From Melastoma dodecandrum (lineage: Eukaryota > Streptophyta > Magnoliopsida > Myrtales > Melastomataceae), in NCBI GenBank assembly GCA_029817715.1, contig JARUPY010000049.1:806001-870000 (forward strand): a stretch of 64,000 nt of DNA. The letters are read 5' to 3'. The position numbers and the translations under genes are program-made. Positions 21,570 to 32,476 of this stretch are shown one piece after another (position 1 is the stretch's first letter; each line of letters opens with the position of its first letter). Below the pieces are notes generated by a model. The model did no database searches and had not been told where the DNA came from. It saw only the letters and a list, made by a program, of their open reading frames with translations.

Positions 21570-24500
21570 ATGCGCCCAATCGCTGCCGCCGCCTCCCTTC
21601 GATACGTCTATCACAGCGCCGCGCATCTCATCGCCATCCACCGCCTCCTTGGCCCCCGCTCTTACTTAGCACGCTCGGGTGCTGCCGATCTCGAAGGCGT
21701 CGGGGAATCCGTCCTTGGGGGTTCCAAGGATCCGCGCCTTCACGGCGCCGTTTTCGATGTCCTTGGCGTGGTCCCTGAGGCCGTGCGGAGGTTGCTTCGG
21801 CCCAATGCGGTAACGCCCCAGGATGTGCTAGAGCTGCTGCGGGGTTTCCGGACAGCTTGCCAAAATGGAGAGGGTGTTGCGGACAAGATTGGGTCTCTGT
21901 GGGAGATCTTCAAGCTTTGCGGGGAGCCTAAAGGAGGGTTTAATGTCGGAGTCAAGTTCGAGCATCTCCCTCGGGCATATGAGATCATGGGATGGTTGCT
22001 CACGGAGGTCGGGATGTATGCCGAAGCTGAGTTGTGTCTTGGAGATGCCGAAAGGCGAGGATTTTCGCTGGTTGGTCCTGAGATTTTCGTTGACTTGATC
22101 GAGGGTTATGCCAGAGTTGGCAACTGGGGTAGGAGTGTTCGGCTGTTTGATGAAATGCGATGCAAAGGTTTTGTACCCGCTGCCATGTGCTATGAAGCGC
22201 TGATCAGTTTACTTGTCAAGAATGACGAATCCCATACAGCGCTTCGAGTTTGCAATGATATGTTGGACCAGGGTATTCTCTTGACTGATAATGCGAAGGT
22301 GGGCATTGGAAGTTTGGTAAATTTACTGTGTGGAGATGGAAGGGTTCAGGAAGCTAGGGGTCTTATCAAGAGGGCTGTTGTGTTTGGATATGTGCCTTGT
22401 AGTTTAGCTGCTAATGGGATTTTTCGAGGATATTGCAAAAAGAGGGATTTTGAGGATCTTGTTAGTTTCTCGATGGAATTCAAGTGTCCCCCTGATGTTA
22501 AAGTCGGCAATAAGATTTTACAAACACTGTGTAGCAATTATGGGTCGGAGAGGGCTAACCTGTATAGGCTCGAATTGGAGCACGTGGGATTTGTGCCTGA
22601 TGAGACAAGTTTTGGTATCTTGATCGGCTGGTGCTGCCGGGAAAGGAACCTGAAAGGTGCTTCTACGCATTTCTCGGAGATGTTGGAGAGAGGTTTAAAA
22701 CCTGAATTATACACGTATAATGCTCTTCTTAGCGGGCTGTTTAGGGAGAGTATGTGGAGGCATGCCCTTCACATTGTTGATGAGATGAAAGATGGAAGGA
22801 CTGTGCCCGATCTATCAACTTTCAAGATACTCTTGGCTGGGTATTGTAAAGCGAGGGAGTTTAATGAAGTCATAAAAATTGTTGAAGAAATGTGGAAGGT
22901 TAGTTTGATTGAACTATCTTCGACTGAGGATCCAATATGTAGGGCCTTTTCACTATTGGGATTCGATCCACTAGCGATAAGGATGAAAAGGGATGGGGGA
23001 GTTGGATTATCTAGAACAGAATTCTACGACAGCTTAGGGAATGGACTTTACCTGGACACCGATGTGGAAGAGTTCGATGGAAGATTGGATAAGGTCCTCA
23101 AAGACTCGGTTCTCCCTGATTTTAACTCTATCATCATGCAGGAATCTGTCTGCGGAAATCTGGAACATGCTCTTACATTGATGGATAAAAGTGATAGATG
23201 GGGACAAGAGTTGTCTCCGAATGTGTTGTCAACTATGGTCAAGAGCCTCTGTGAGTCCCGTTTTCCTGTCAAAGCAATTATTCGTATTTTGGCCAAATGT
23301 CCTAATTATGTCAACCTGATGGATGAAGGAGCTCTCAATTTGCTTTTACAGCTGTACAGCTATAGAGGATTGCATTTGAAAGCTTGGGATCTTTTTAACC
23401 GAATGGTGGGAGGCAGTCTGGTGATAAGATACGAGACATACTCTAGGTTTGCCAAATGTTTATGCAAGAGGGGAGATTCGACGGTATTTGCTGGATTTCT
23501 CAGGCTAGTGCGAAAATTGAAGTGCTCATTACAGAGCGAAGATTTCAAAGCTGTCATTCGATGCCTGTGCCAGAAAGGACTGGTCTATCAAGCAGTGGAG
23601 CTTTTCAAAATACTTCAGATGATTACCCACGACTCTGTTACTTGCGATATTTTCGTCGAGGAACTTTCTGATGTAGGTTTTGCTACTGTTGCCTGTCGTG
23701 TTGTCCAAGAAATGCCTCCCGCAGACTGTTGCCTAACAAGTATAGCTTATAATCGGCTCGTAATAGGACTCTGCCAAGAGAAGGATCGTATTAAAGTTTT
23801 GCAGGTGTATGATGATATGAAATCTAAGCTAATGGTCCCGTCTGCAGATGCTTCAGTCAAGATACTTCCCTTTCTCCTTGAGGCACAAAGGTTTGCAGAA
23901 GCAAACCTGCTTAGAGATGTCGTCCTCAGTCATCATCCTGATATGCAGAGACAGGTCGAGTTTGCTTTATTTAAGGGCTATTGCATGGCAAATGTGTTGG
24001 GAGATGCAGCTAGGCTGTTTCAAAGTGTTTTATTCAATAAAACGGCTCCAATTACTGAAGCTTGTGACACGATTCTTAGAGCAATTGTCCGTGTGGGCAA
24101 CCCCAGAAAGGCTCAGGAGTTGCTTGGGCTCCTGATTAGGGAAAATGTTCGCTTCTCCATCTCGAGTTTTAGGATGCTGGTACGGTTAATGAGCATTGGA
24201 GGACGTATCTGTCACATGTTAAGCCTTAAGGAGATGATTCTTAGAGAAAGCCTGAACGATAATAACATCGTTGTCTACAATGTCATGATTTACTCTGCTT
24301 TCACTTCTGGGAATATTTTGCTGGTCCCGAAAATCTTGGACGAAATGAATAGTAAGGAGCTGGTATTGACCGAAGCCTCGTATAATTTTCTCTTGTGTGG
24401 TTTCTCTCGCTGCGATGACTTGTCACGTGCCCGGTATTACCTTTCTACTATGCTTGCCAAGGAAATGAGACCGAGCAATCGTAGTTTGAGGAGTATCATA

Positions 24501-25211
24501 TACTGCTTGAATGAATCGGACAGGATTGGAGAGATATTACAAGAATTGGAATCTCATAGATGGTTGTGCCAATCCACGGTTCAGAATGCCATCATCTTCA
24601 CTCTCGTCGACCGGGGGATGTTATCGGGGGCGGAAGCTTTCGTAGATCGGACAATTGAGAAGGGTCTACTCCCTGACGGTATCATTTATGATTCTCTCAT
24701 CCGAGAGTTATGTAGGAGAAACAAACCTAACAAGGCATTTGATCTTTTGAACGTAATGTTGAGGAAGAAATGTGTCCCAAGTGCTTCCTGTTACAATGCT
24801 CTGGTGTGTGGACTCAGCAAACAACATGAGCTGGAAACTGCACTGGATGTCCATGCCGAAATGGCATGGCGGGAGATCAAACTGAGTTTTGAGGCATCTG
24901 ACGAGCTCATCCGAGAATGTTGTGAGGTTGGACGAACCATTGAAGCTGAGAGGTTTCTCATGTCTGTGGTCAGGAGTGGCGACAACCCAACCAGGGAGAT
25001 GTTCGCTCGTGTGATTAGTCGGTATCGCTCCGAGAACAACACAAGGAAGGTGTCGGAGCTAATCAACAAAATGCGACAAAGTGGTCATGAACCCGACTTT
25101 GAAACGCATTGGTCCATCATAACCAAACTGAAACCCTCCGAGGACAAGTCAAAGGGTAACCGGCATGACGGTTTCTTGTCGAGGATTTTATCGGGAAGTG
25201 GCCTCTTGTGA
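21570..25211 (+). CDS. Large P-class pentatricopeptide repeat (PPR) protein, likely mitochondrial
   Basis: A single uninterrupted frame of 1213 codons. The N-terminus (MRPIAAAASLRYVYHSAAH) is Arg/Ala/Ser-rich with few acids, as in a mitochondrial targeting peptide. From about residue 110 on, degenerate 35-residue helix-turn-helix repeats run through the whole protein, for example ELYTYNALLSGLF, DLSTFKILLAGYCK, GIIYDSLIRELCRR and ASCYNALVCGLSK. No E, DYW or SMR domain follows, so this is P-class, expected to bind and stabilise or process an organellar transcript. Length and layout match the protein I recall as At5g15280 (about 1227 residues). The ATG at 21570 is chosen because the frame further upstream has no ATG, only a TTG, and lies in the TGGGCC promoter. 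Intronless, as is usual for PPR genes. Confidence 0.93.
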   Translation: MRPIAAAASLRYVYHSAAHLIAIHRLLGPRSYLARSGAADLEGVGESVLGGSKDPRLHGAVFDVLGVVPEAVRRLLRPNAVTPQDVLELLRGFRTACQNGEGVADKIGSLWEIFKLCGEPKGGFNVGVKFEHLPRAYEIMGWLLTEVGMYAEAELCLGDAERRGFSLVGPEIFVDLIEGYARVGNWGRSVRLFDEMRCKGFVPAAMCYEALISLLVKNDESHTALRVCNDMLDQGILLTDNAKVGIGSLVNLLCGDGRVQEARGLIKRAVVFGYVPCSLAANGIFRGYCKKRDFEDLVSFSMEFKCPPDVKVGNKILQTLCSNYGSERANLYRLELEHVGFVPDETSFGILIGWCCRERNLKGASTHFSEMLERGLKPELYTYNALLSGLFRESMWRHALHIVDEMKDGRTVPDLSTFKILLAGYCKAREFNEVIKIVEEMWKVSLIELSSTEDPICRAFSLLGFDPLAIRMKRDGGVGLSRTEFYDSLGNGLYLDTDVEEFDGRLDKVLKDSVLPDFNSIIMQESVCGNLEHALTLMDKSDRWGQELSPNVLSTMVKSLCESRFPVKAIIRILAKCPNYVNLMDEGALNLLLQLYSYRGLHLKAWDLFNRMVGGSLVIRYETYSRFAKCLCKRGDSTVFAGFLRLVRKLKCSLQSEDFKAVIRCLCQKGLVYQAVELFKILQMITHDSVTCDIFVEELSDVGFATVACRVVQEMPPADCCLTSIAYNRLVIGLCQEKDRIKVLQVYDDMKSKLMVPSADASVKILPFLLEAQRFAEANLLRDVVLSHHPDMQRQVEFALFKGYCMANVLGDAARLFQSVLFNKTAPITEACDTILRAIVRVGNPRKAQELLGLLIRENVRFSISSFRMLVRLMSIGGRICHMLSLKEMILRESLNDNNIVVYNVMIYSAFTSGNILLVPKILDEMNSKELVLTEASYNFLLCGFSRCDDLSRARYYLSTMLAKEMRPSNRSLRSIIYCLNESDRIGEILQELESHRWLCQSTVQNAIIFTLVDRGMLSGAEAFVDRTIEKGLLPDGIIYDSLIRELCRRNKPNKAFDLLNVMLRKKCVPSASCYNALVCGLSKQHELETALDVHAEMAWREIKLSFEASDELIRECCEVGRTIEAERFLMSVVRSGDNPTREMFARVISRYRSENNTRKVSELINKMRQSGHEPDFETHWSIITKLKPSEDKSKGNRHDGFLSRILSGSGLL

Positions 25212-25593
25212 AGATACTCAAGGGGTTGGAAGGAGGTGGATTGGTTCCAGTTGCAGATAAAGCCTCCAACATGGCTTATTACCAAATTCAACCACCCCAC
25301 CTTCTTCCTCCTCCAGTGCTGCTTTGAGCAGGTGGACACCTCAAGAACATCGTACCTTTCCATTTTCCTGATCATGGTCCTCTTTCCCATTTGTGGAAAT
25401 ATTGGATTCGGAAAGTCTCTAGTATGTACCTAATCAATTATGCTTCGGTTCAGTGACTATGTCCCCTGATTGGTTTGAGCGAAGGCTGCGGCCGTTCCTA
25501 TAAATTGCTCATCGAGATGTACTCTGACAAAGCATGGTTCAATATCATTCCTACAGTAATCTTCCCAAGAGTTTGGCGAGAGGAAGTAGATCG
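25212..25593. other. PPR 3' UTR and short spacer before CASP
   Basis: No gene seen. It contains the PPR 3' UTR and the presumed promoter of the CASP locus. Confidence 0.4.
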
Positions 25594-26290
25594 ATGGAAG
25601 CAGGAGATGCGCCCAAGGGTCTAGGCAAGCCGGCCTTCATGGCAAGCAAGGGGGTGGCGGTCCTTGACCTCATCTTGAGGATAGCTGCATTTGTCTGCAC
25701 TCTTGGGAGCGCCATAGCCATGGAACTACTAACGAAACGCTCCCTTTCTTTACTCAGTTCGTTCAGTTCCATGCGAGGTTTAACGATCTGCCCACGTTCA
25801 CGTAAGCCAATCAACGCATTATATTATATCAACCATCCCCTTGATGTAGGTGAGGTGATCGTGTTGTTTACATTGCCTCGACTTGTCAGGTTTTTTGTGG
25901 TCGCGAATTCAGTGGCGAGTGCGTGCCTCATCCTCTCCCTGCCGCTCTCCATTTTCCATATCGCAAAGAGCGGCACACAGAACAGCAGGGTCATCTTGGT
26001 CATATTCGACACGGTAATTCCTTTAGATACAGCAAGGCGCTGATCTCATGTTGTAATCTCTGCCCGTCTGTAACATGCCATTGGCACTCGTGACAGCAGG
26101 AGCTTCGGCCTCAGCTGCAATCGTATACCTGGCACACAATGGGAACACGAGGACGAACTGGTTCTCAATCTGTCAACAGTATAACTCCTTCTGCGAGCGC
26201 ACATCGGGCTCCTTGATCGGGTCATTCGGCGCAGTCGTGATCCTTGTGCTGCTTATCTTGCTCTCGGCCATAGCACTCTCTTGCCGCTGA
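25594..26290 (+). pseudogene. CASP: Casparian strip membrane domain protein (CASP), one-base frameshift
   Basis: The frame starts at 25594 with MEAGDAPKGLG and the first helix ([20 protein letters not shown]). After AIAM at about 25731 the family sequence continues only in another frame ([19 protein letters not shown]). A run has two G where three would keep the frame, so one base is missing. Exon 1 would end at 25801. Exon 2, 25890-26013, has FFVVANSVASACLILSLPLS. The last part, from 26075, has IVYLAHNGN and the CASP loop [18 protein letters not shown] and a final helix, ending at 26290. No AG acceptor in a usable frame lies just before 26075. An intact CASP is a four-helix plasma-membrane scaffold that builds the endodermal lignin strip. 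Remembered gene order matches At5g15290 (CASP5). A sequencing or assembly error is the main alternative to real inactivation. Confidence 0.85.
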
Positions 26291-26786
26291 TCGTCTCCAC
26301 GTCATCACTGTTGTTTTTTCGCAATCGTTCTTTGAACGTATTTACAACGTCAAAAGTATCAACCAAGCTTATATTATGGACTTCGTTTGCATTATTTCAT
26401 CTGATAATCACGTGATGTTGTTGGAGTGAACACAAAATTTGGCAATATGATTTGTTAATTACCGCTCCTAATTACCGTAGTTAACTTGCAAAAACTATAA
26501 CTGAAAAATAACAACTATAGGCTGGTTTGTAAACGGTCACCGTCTTCGTTGCCGCTGCCACAATATGGCCGTGCTGTCATATTACCCTACGAGCCACAAA
26601 GGCACTTTCAGTACCCCCTGCATCGCCTCGCTGATCTTCTTGTCTTTCCGGCTGGTTTTATGCGATACCAGGCCGAAGTTTCTCAGCCACTAGTCAGTTA
26701 TCTCTTTATTATGAGCCCGCGAAGGGATAATACATATCCAACAGAATTCGATGACACCCTGAATTTGGACTGCTTAAACCCGACCA
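26291..26786. other. Spacer before methyltransferase gene
   Basis: AT-rich spacer. A weak open frame (26549-27028) overlaps the methyltransferase exon in another frame and is not credible. An in-frame TAA at 26775 precedes the chosen methyltransferase start. Confidence 0.4.
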
Positions 26787-27709
26787 ATGCTTGCCGCCAC
26801 TCCGCAAAACATGCGGCCACAGAAACTCATGGCCTCGGCTCATTGGAGCTCCTTCACCAACCTCCCCAGAATCCTCAACATGGCAGCAGATGGGCCCGCT
26901 GCAGAAAAGAATTCTTCGGCCGGGAAGGTCAAGCGATTAGTCCTCTCCCCCGAAGGCAGGACGAAGCTAAACAACTCTCCGGACAGGGATTTCTACGCCC
27001 TTCCCCGTTTTGTAAAGCACGTGGATGACAACTTCATCAGCGCGTTGACCCAACTTTGTCAGGACAGGATAAGGCCGGAGTCGGAGATCCTTGATTTGAT
27101 GAGCTCTTGGGTCAGCCATCTTCCTGATGAGGTCAAGTACAAGAGGGTGGTAGGCCACGGGATGAACGCCCAGGAGCTCTCAAGGAATCCGAAGTTGGAC
27201 TATTTCTTCGTGAAGGATCTGAACAAGGACCAGACGCTGGAGATCCAGAGCAACAGCTTCGATGTTGTCCTATGCACCGTCAGCGTGCAGTACCTTCAAC
27301 AGCCGGAGAAGGTAACAGGCAACCACTCTCAAACCGACACAATTCGTAACAATCCCGTCGATCTCACTCACCTTCATCACGGTTGTCTGTTAAGGTATTC
27401 GCGGAGGTGTTTAGAGTGTTGAGGCCGGGGGGAATGTTCATCGTGAGCTTCAGCAATCGCCTGTTCTACGAGAAGGCAATCAGCGCGTGGAGAGACGGCA
27501 CCGCCTATGGCAGAACTCAGCTCGTCGTGCAGTACTTTCAGTGCGTCCGGGGGTTCACGGAGCCAGAAACAATCCGCAGAGTGCCGGCCGCCGATCGGAC
27601 CAAGGGATCGCCCTTGGACGCGTTCTTGAGATTCGTAGGTTTGTTAGGGGGGTCGGATCCTTTCTATGCGGTGATTGCCCACAAGAACTTCAAACCAATA
27701 TACGAATGA
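26787..27709 (+). CDS. SAM-dependent methyltransferase-like protein (plastid type)
   Basis: Exons 26787-27311 and 27395-27709 join in phase 0 to give 279 residues. Landmarks in order: FYALPRFVKHVDDNFI, ILDLMSSWVSHLP (motif I region without the classic GxGxG), VVGHGMNAQEL, DLNKD, SFDVVLCTVSVQYL (motif IV), VFRVLRPGGMFIVSFSN (motif V/VI) and WRDGTAYGR. This is the class I Rossmann-fold methyltransferase superfamily, in the plant subgroup I recall as At4g29590-like. The substrate is unknown. The Met at 26787 follows an in-frame TAA. The N-terminal 45 residues are poorly conserved in composition and could be transit peptide, and an additional 5' exon cannot be excluded. Intron ends are GTAACA and TTAAG. 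Confidence 0.8.
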
Positions 27710-27867
27710 ACTCGAGCACCTTCCCCCACCGAAATAACGCCACGTGTCCATGAAATCCCCCAAAAAAAGGCTCATCATCATCTTTTCCCCTCCATCGCTA
27801 ACAAAGACTTTCCTATTCCAATCCACCATCATCCAAATCCAAGGCTTGCTGAGATGAGATTGCTGAG

Positions 27868-28891
27868 ATGAGTTCGACTTGCTTAGCCCCATTTCATCAT
27901 CAAAGGCCGCTGTTCTTCCATGGGAGATTGCGTTTGGATTGGAAATTTCAGTCGCATTCCCGGGGAGGAGACCGGTTGCGGCGGAAGCCCAATGTCAAGG
28001 CTTCGTCGCCGTCTTCTCCTTCCACTTACACTTCCAGGATTAGCACCGACATCCCGCTCTACGAGTCCCCCGGGGTAAGGAACCGCGTGAAGTGATTGCC
28101 CGAAAGCCACAGAGCTCGAGTCTCTTCCTGACGTTTTTGTTGTTTTTTTTTCTGATGTTGAGATTGATTCACAGGCGTCGTTCGATCAGTACTTAGAGGA
28201 CAAGCCAAGAGTTTTTGACGCAATCTTCCCCGACAAGCGGCGGAGCCAGCGGCTGAGCGAGGATGAATGGAGGATTCAGATGTTGCCTATTCAGTTCTTG
28301 TTCTTGACCGTGTGGCCGGTGATAGACATGAGGCTGAGATGTGAATCGATGGGGCGGCATTATCCGCCGGGAATCCCCCACGATGTCTCAAAGGTCCTCG
28401 AGCTTGGCATTGTAAGTGCAATGAGATTTTGGATTCAGTAAGAGTTGTCGTTGTCTTTGCATTTTGTCATTTGTGAGATCGTTTGCTCTGCAGACAAGGT
28501 GGGAGCTCCAGGGGCTCGACAAGGTTCTCGAGCCGTCTCATTTCTCGCTGGCCGTCAAAGGAGCATTGTACCCGGACAGGCGTGGTCCGCGTAGCCGGCT
28601 CAAAGGCCAGCTCGAGATGACGATAAGCTTCGTGCTTCCTTCCGTGCTGACTCTGGTTCCTGAAAATGTCCTCCAAAGTGTCGCTGAGTCGGTTAGAAAT
28701 ATCGATCTCATGCTTGTTCCTTCCTTCTGTTCAATCAGTGATGAAAGCATCTTCATAACATCTCGAGGCGTCCTGGTTTTATATTACAGGTGTTGACGAG
28801 ATTGGTGGAGAACATGAAATTCAAAGTTAACGGCAGCTTGCTTGCGGATTACAGCAAGTTCAAGAACGAGAGAAGTCGTCTTCTTGCATGA
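27868..28891 (+). CDS. DUF1997 family plastid protein
   Basis: Four exons, 27868-28074, 28175-28411, 28494-28691 and 28790-28891, all in phase 0, give 247 residues. The first 60 residues are Ser/Arg-rich with basic charge, as expected for a chloroplast transit peptide. The conserved part has TDIPLYESPGASFDQYLEDK, EEWRIQMLPIQFLFL-like sequence (EDEWRIQMLPIQF), RGPRSRLKGQLEM, FVLPSVLTLVPENVLQ and a C-terminal VNGSLLADYSKF. This matches the DUF1997 family shared by plants and cyanobacteria; its biochemical role is not established. The stop at 28889 is followed by ordinary AT-rich 3' DNA. It sits 158 bp downstream of the methyltransferase gene on the same strand, with its own start and presumably its own promoter. 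Confidence 0.85.
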
Positions 28892-31278
28892 TAGTGCTCT
28901 CCTCGCATGATTCGGTTGTAATTTCATCAGTAGTCGGAACAAGAGCATGAGTCGTGATTGAACAGATGGAAACGACTCCGATCTCTTCCAACAATCTCCC
29001 TTCCATAAATTCGCGAGACAATCTTTATGGCCGAGCGACAATCTCGGCATGTTCTTAAGTTCTTAAATGCGTAGAGTGGTTCCGGGACGAGTGCTCATGA
29101 TCCCAAAGCAGCTCAATCTCCTCCTCGCTTAGCATGACGTATGAACCTGTTAAGGCATGGGAGTACATCGGGAATGCAACCGGCCTTCCACAGCTTTTGC
29201 ATCATCAGTTCGAGCATAACATATGCTGTCAGAATACCGGACCGGCCCATATGTCGACGGGATGTTAGAATACCGGAACGGCATATATGCCGAACCCAAC
29301 ATACAAGCCCAGCGAGCTCCATTCTAAAACCAATTGGTTGTACCGTGTTACCGGCATGTAAGAGGGACTCACTTTTGATGGAGATCATGAAGAATCGAAG
29401 CGCAGAGCTCCTCCGTCTCATGCATCGTCCTTTGGCTTTCCTTGATTCTGTCAGAGGAATGGTTTAATCTCTCGGTCGTCATCATTAGCTGTGTTCTTTG
29501 ATCGGCTGATTTCTGAAGGAATACTAGAAATGGTCACGCCAGTTGGCCCGGAATGGACATGAATCCATATCAACTTACACTTCACAGCTGTTGCAAACGA
29601 AATGAAAGGACGATCATCGCGAATTACCATAACAGCATGGCGACTCTAACAGCTCCTCTCCGGTACCCGTATTACCCAAAGTCAGCCTCTTGACCTCGTT
29701 CTTTAAGGTTGTTCAGGTCAGACACCTCAGCTTAGCAAGTAGAACCCCTTCGACATTCGGCGTCAAGCTTCTCGCCTCCAAGTCCATTTTCCGAATCTAT
29801 CAGAAAAGAAGGGCAAGAACAGAAGCCTCAAAACGCAAGAACAGGGAACAAATTCTCTCGAGTCTACCACGCGGAAGAGCCAAAAATTACCAAACCTTCG
29901 GCTTCATCTATTCCGGACTTAATCTCGGAAACCCTTTGCTTCTTGAGCTCTGTATATAGGAACCACATTAATAATCCAGCAGAGACCAGCACAAGAAGCA
30001 CTAGAGCCAATTCTTCTTCAGACAAACACGGCAATGTCTGCAGCCAATCACAAAACATTTACCCGCACCATTAAATTTAACGCCTCCAGAAAGCAGAAGA
30101 TAATCCACAAGCCGGACAAACCTAATGGCGTCGCAATTAGACACGGGCCAAGACCATCCAGCGATCCCCCGGATGACAACAGAGTCCCTCATCGGATGCA
30201 CTGAGCACATTGTCACACCCGGGCCACGCAAACCAACAACAACACCACCCGAGCCATCACAGTTATTTGCACAATATTTCTTATCCCATCCATACCTATC
30301 TAAAGCTTCGCAAGAAAGCAATAACCCAATCGCGACCGAAGAACACTTAACCTTTATCGCTGAACCTCACAAATGATTCATTCCCAATTTCATCCGATAA
30401 ACGGTGATGCCTCTGTCGGTGGCCGCAGAGGCAGTGCATTTCCTCGAGAGATTGGCGGAGACATGGCAGTACTGACGCTCATAACTGTAAAAAACCTGGC
30501 AGTACTATCCAACAAAACCAAAATTCAGGAAAATTAGGGGAAAGGAGAAACCGCAGGAGATCAGCCAGCATATATTGATGGATGGATCGAATCGTAATCG
30601 CGTTGAGAGCAAAGGATATTTGCATTCTTCCGGCGATCCATCTCTCCGAGAATACCACGAATGATATTGGCATTCTTCCCTGAGCGAAATTTCCTCCGCC
30701 GTTTTATTTTTGTTTTATCTATTTGTATATAAATTTTTAACGCTTTCGGCCGGCCGATTTCAATCGCAGCGGCATCGAGTTCGCAAATGAAACAGCTCGA
30801 GCTATCACTTTCGAATTAGAAAGATGTCGCTTCCAATCTTCTTGTATGCGTACAGTACACGAGGACTTCGTGCTAGAGAACCCAGACGTGATAAGCAGTA
30901 TCGTTGCCGAACATTCAAATCCTAAGGACAACGCATGCTGTGCATCGTTTTTGTTGAACTTCAGATGAATCCTAAACAGGGCATACTGTATTCGTTTGTG
31001 CCTGCAACATTTGCTTGTCTCTCGAGAATACATTTTGTTTCATTGAAGTACTACGATCATGCCAACATGCTTTGGCGATCAGTCACGTTTTGTTCGTGCT
31101 CATTCGTATTTGAGTTCCTTTGGCAACAACGCCCTGAGTTTTAGATTGCCGTCTCTTTGTTTTCGCCGCAGCAGGACCAATGGTTCCAAAACTCAGGGAA
31201 TGGGAAAGAGGACAATTGGGTATGAACAAGAAAGAAGTGATTACAAGACTCTGACGCCCCTTAGAGGTAGAATACAGG
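28892..31278. other. 2.4-kb intergenic region, no confident gene
   Basis: Several short frames lie on both strands without family likeness. The most protein-like are two overlapping minus-strand frames, about 30001-30318 and 29864-30058. The second has a hydrophobic helix (LALVLLVLVSAGLLMWFLY) followed by charged residues. If joined by an intron or a frame change they could be a small membrane protein or its relic. No splice model was convincing. Confidence 0.35.
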
Positions 31279-32136
31279 ATGAACCGCATGACGAGGAAGA
31301 GACGGGCCAGTAGCGAAATGAGTAAGTTGAGGATGACGGAGGGATCCAAACCAGGGGAAGTGAGGATGGCTCCAAAGCGGCTCGTCGGCGTCCGGCAAAG
31401 GGCGTCCGGTAGATGGGTTGCGGAGATTAAGGATACCGTTCAGAGGGTAAGGGTATGGCTAGGTACTTTCGACACAGCGGAAGAGGCTGCGAGGGCGTAT
31501 GATGAGGCAGCTCGCTTCCTTCGTGGAGCCAACACTCACACCAACTTCATGCCCAGTTGCCAAGTTCAGTCTTCTTCTCCTGCACCTCGCTCGAAAATTG
31601 CCAATCTTCTTATTCAGAGGTTGAAAGCAAGAAATGAGTCTGTCGATTCAGGAATCAGGCAACAAAAGCTCGTGAATGGAAGCAACATATATGGAGAATT
31701 GAGCGAGGTTGCATCCTCTGTCAGCCCGATCAATGGAATGGAACAGCTGATGGCCTACGAGAGCCATCCCGGTGCAGAAGATGCGGACATCATTGGCTGC
31801 ACTACAAATTTTAACAAGAGATTTAGCCCATCCTACGAATTGAGCAACCTCGATCGGTCTTTGCTCAGAGGCAACAAAGTTTTCAGCGGAAGTGCAGAGA
31901 TGGGGGCATTCAACACCCAGATTCTCGAATATGCCTTGTATTCGAGTCACTACCCTTTTGAGATCATTGCCCCAGTCAAAGCAGGAGATATCTGGGAGGA
32001 GTGTAAGAACACCCACGGCCACTTTGAACACTGTCAACCATGGGAGGTCGTTACCCACTCAGCCCTATCCCCACAGCCAGTTCATGCCACCAGTCCGCCA
32101 ATTAGACGACGCACTTCCACAGTCCGAGAGAAATGA
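31279..32136 (+). CDS. AP2/ERF transcription factor (ERN/RAP2.11-like)
   Basis: An intronless frame of 285 codons. A single AP2 domain at about residues 34-92 starts [19 protein letters not shown] and contains [20 protein letters not shown] and [10 protein letters not shown]. The variant [10 protein letters not shown] and the following [15 protein letters not shown] are hallmarks of the ERN1/RAP2.11 branch of ERFs. The domain binds GCC-box or related DNA. The in-frame C-terminus after about residue 255 ([14 protein letters not shown]) looks unlike protein of this branch. The +1 frame instead gives a plausible acidic tail (LSIWSTLEDLPSLNDTSS) ending at 32218, so a frameshift near 32040-32060 is possible. 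That tail and the following 3' flank are the source-like copy of the ERF segment repeated in array 2. The start could also be the Met at 31321 or at 31366. Confidence 0.85.
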   Translation: MNRMTRKRRASSEMSKLRMTEGSKPGEVRMAPKRLVGVRQRASGRWVAEIKDTVQRVRVWLGTFDTAEEAARAYDEAARFLRGANTHTNFMPSCQVQSSSPAPRSKIANLLIQRLKARNESVDSGIRQQKLVNGSNIYGELSEVASSVSPINGMEQLMAYESHPGAEDADIIGCTTNFNKRFSPSYELSNLDRSLLRGNKVFSGSAEMGAFNTQILEYALYSSHYPFEIIAPVKAGDIWEECKNTHGHFEHCQPWEVVTHSALSPQPVHATSPPIRRRTSTVREK

Positions 32137-32149
32137 TGGAGACTTGTCG

Positions 32150-32476
32150 ATCTGGAGCACTCTTGAGGATCTACCTTCCCTTAATGACACTAGCTCATTG
32201 TTTCCGCACGCTGGCTAACTGATCACATGTTGTGCGAATACTCGTGGCTAGCATAGGATGCAAGTCCTAGGTTGGATTAGGAGAAATCGCGCCTACCTGT
32301 TTCAAGTCCTTGGGTATCACTCTTAGAAGCTAATAAGAATCATGTCGACCCAACCTGATTTCGCTGATCATCCTGCATCAACCGTGTCTTGGAAATGTTC
32401 AAATCGAACAAACATCAACAGAAACGATCACTTTCACTCAATCAAGACCACACTTCCTATGCAAAGCCCAATTCAG
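32150..32476 (+). repeat. ERF 3' end and flank, single-copy match to array 2
   Basis: From GGAGCACTCTTGAGGATC to about CTATGCAAAGCCCAATTCAG this segment matches each unit of array 2 (about 13171-13500, 14312-14640, 15511-15840 and 16711-17030) with few changes, in the same orientation. Here it is continuous with the AP2/ERF gene and so is likely the donor locus. Confidence 0.85.
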
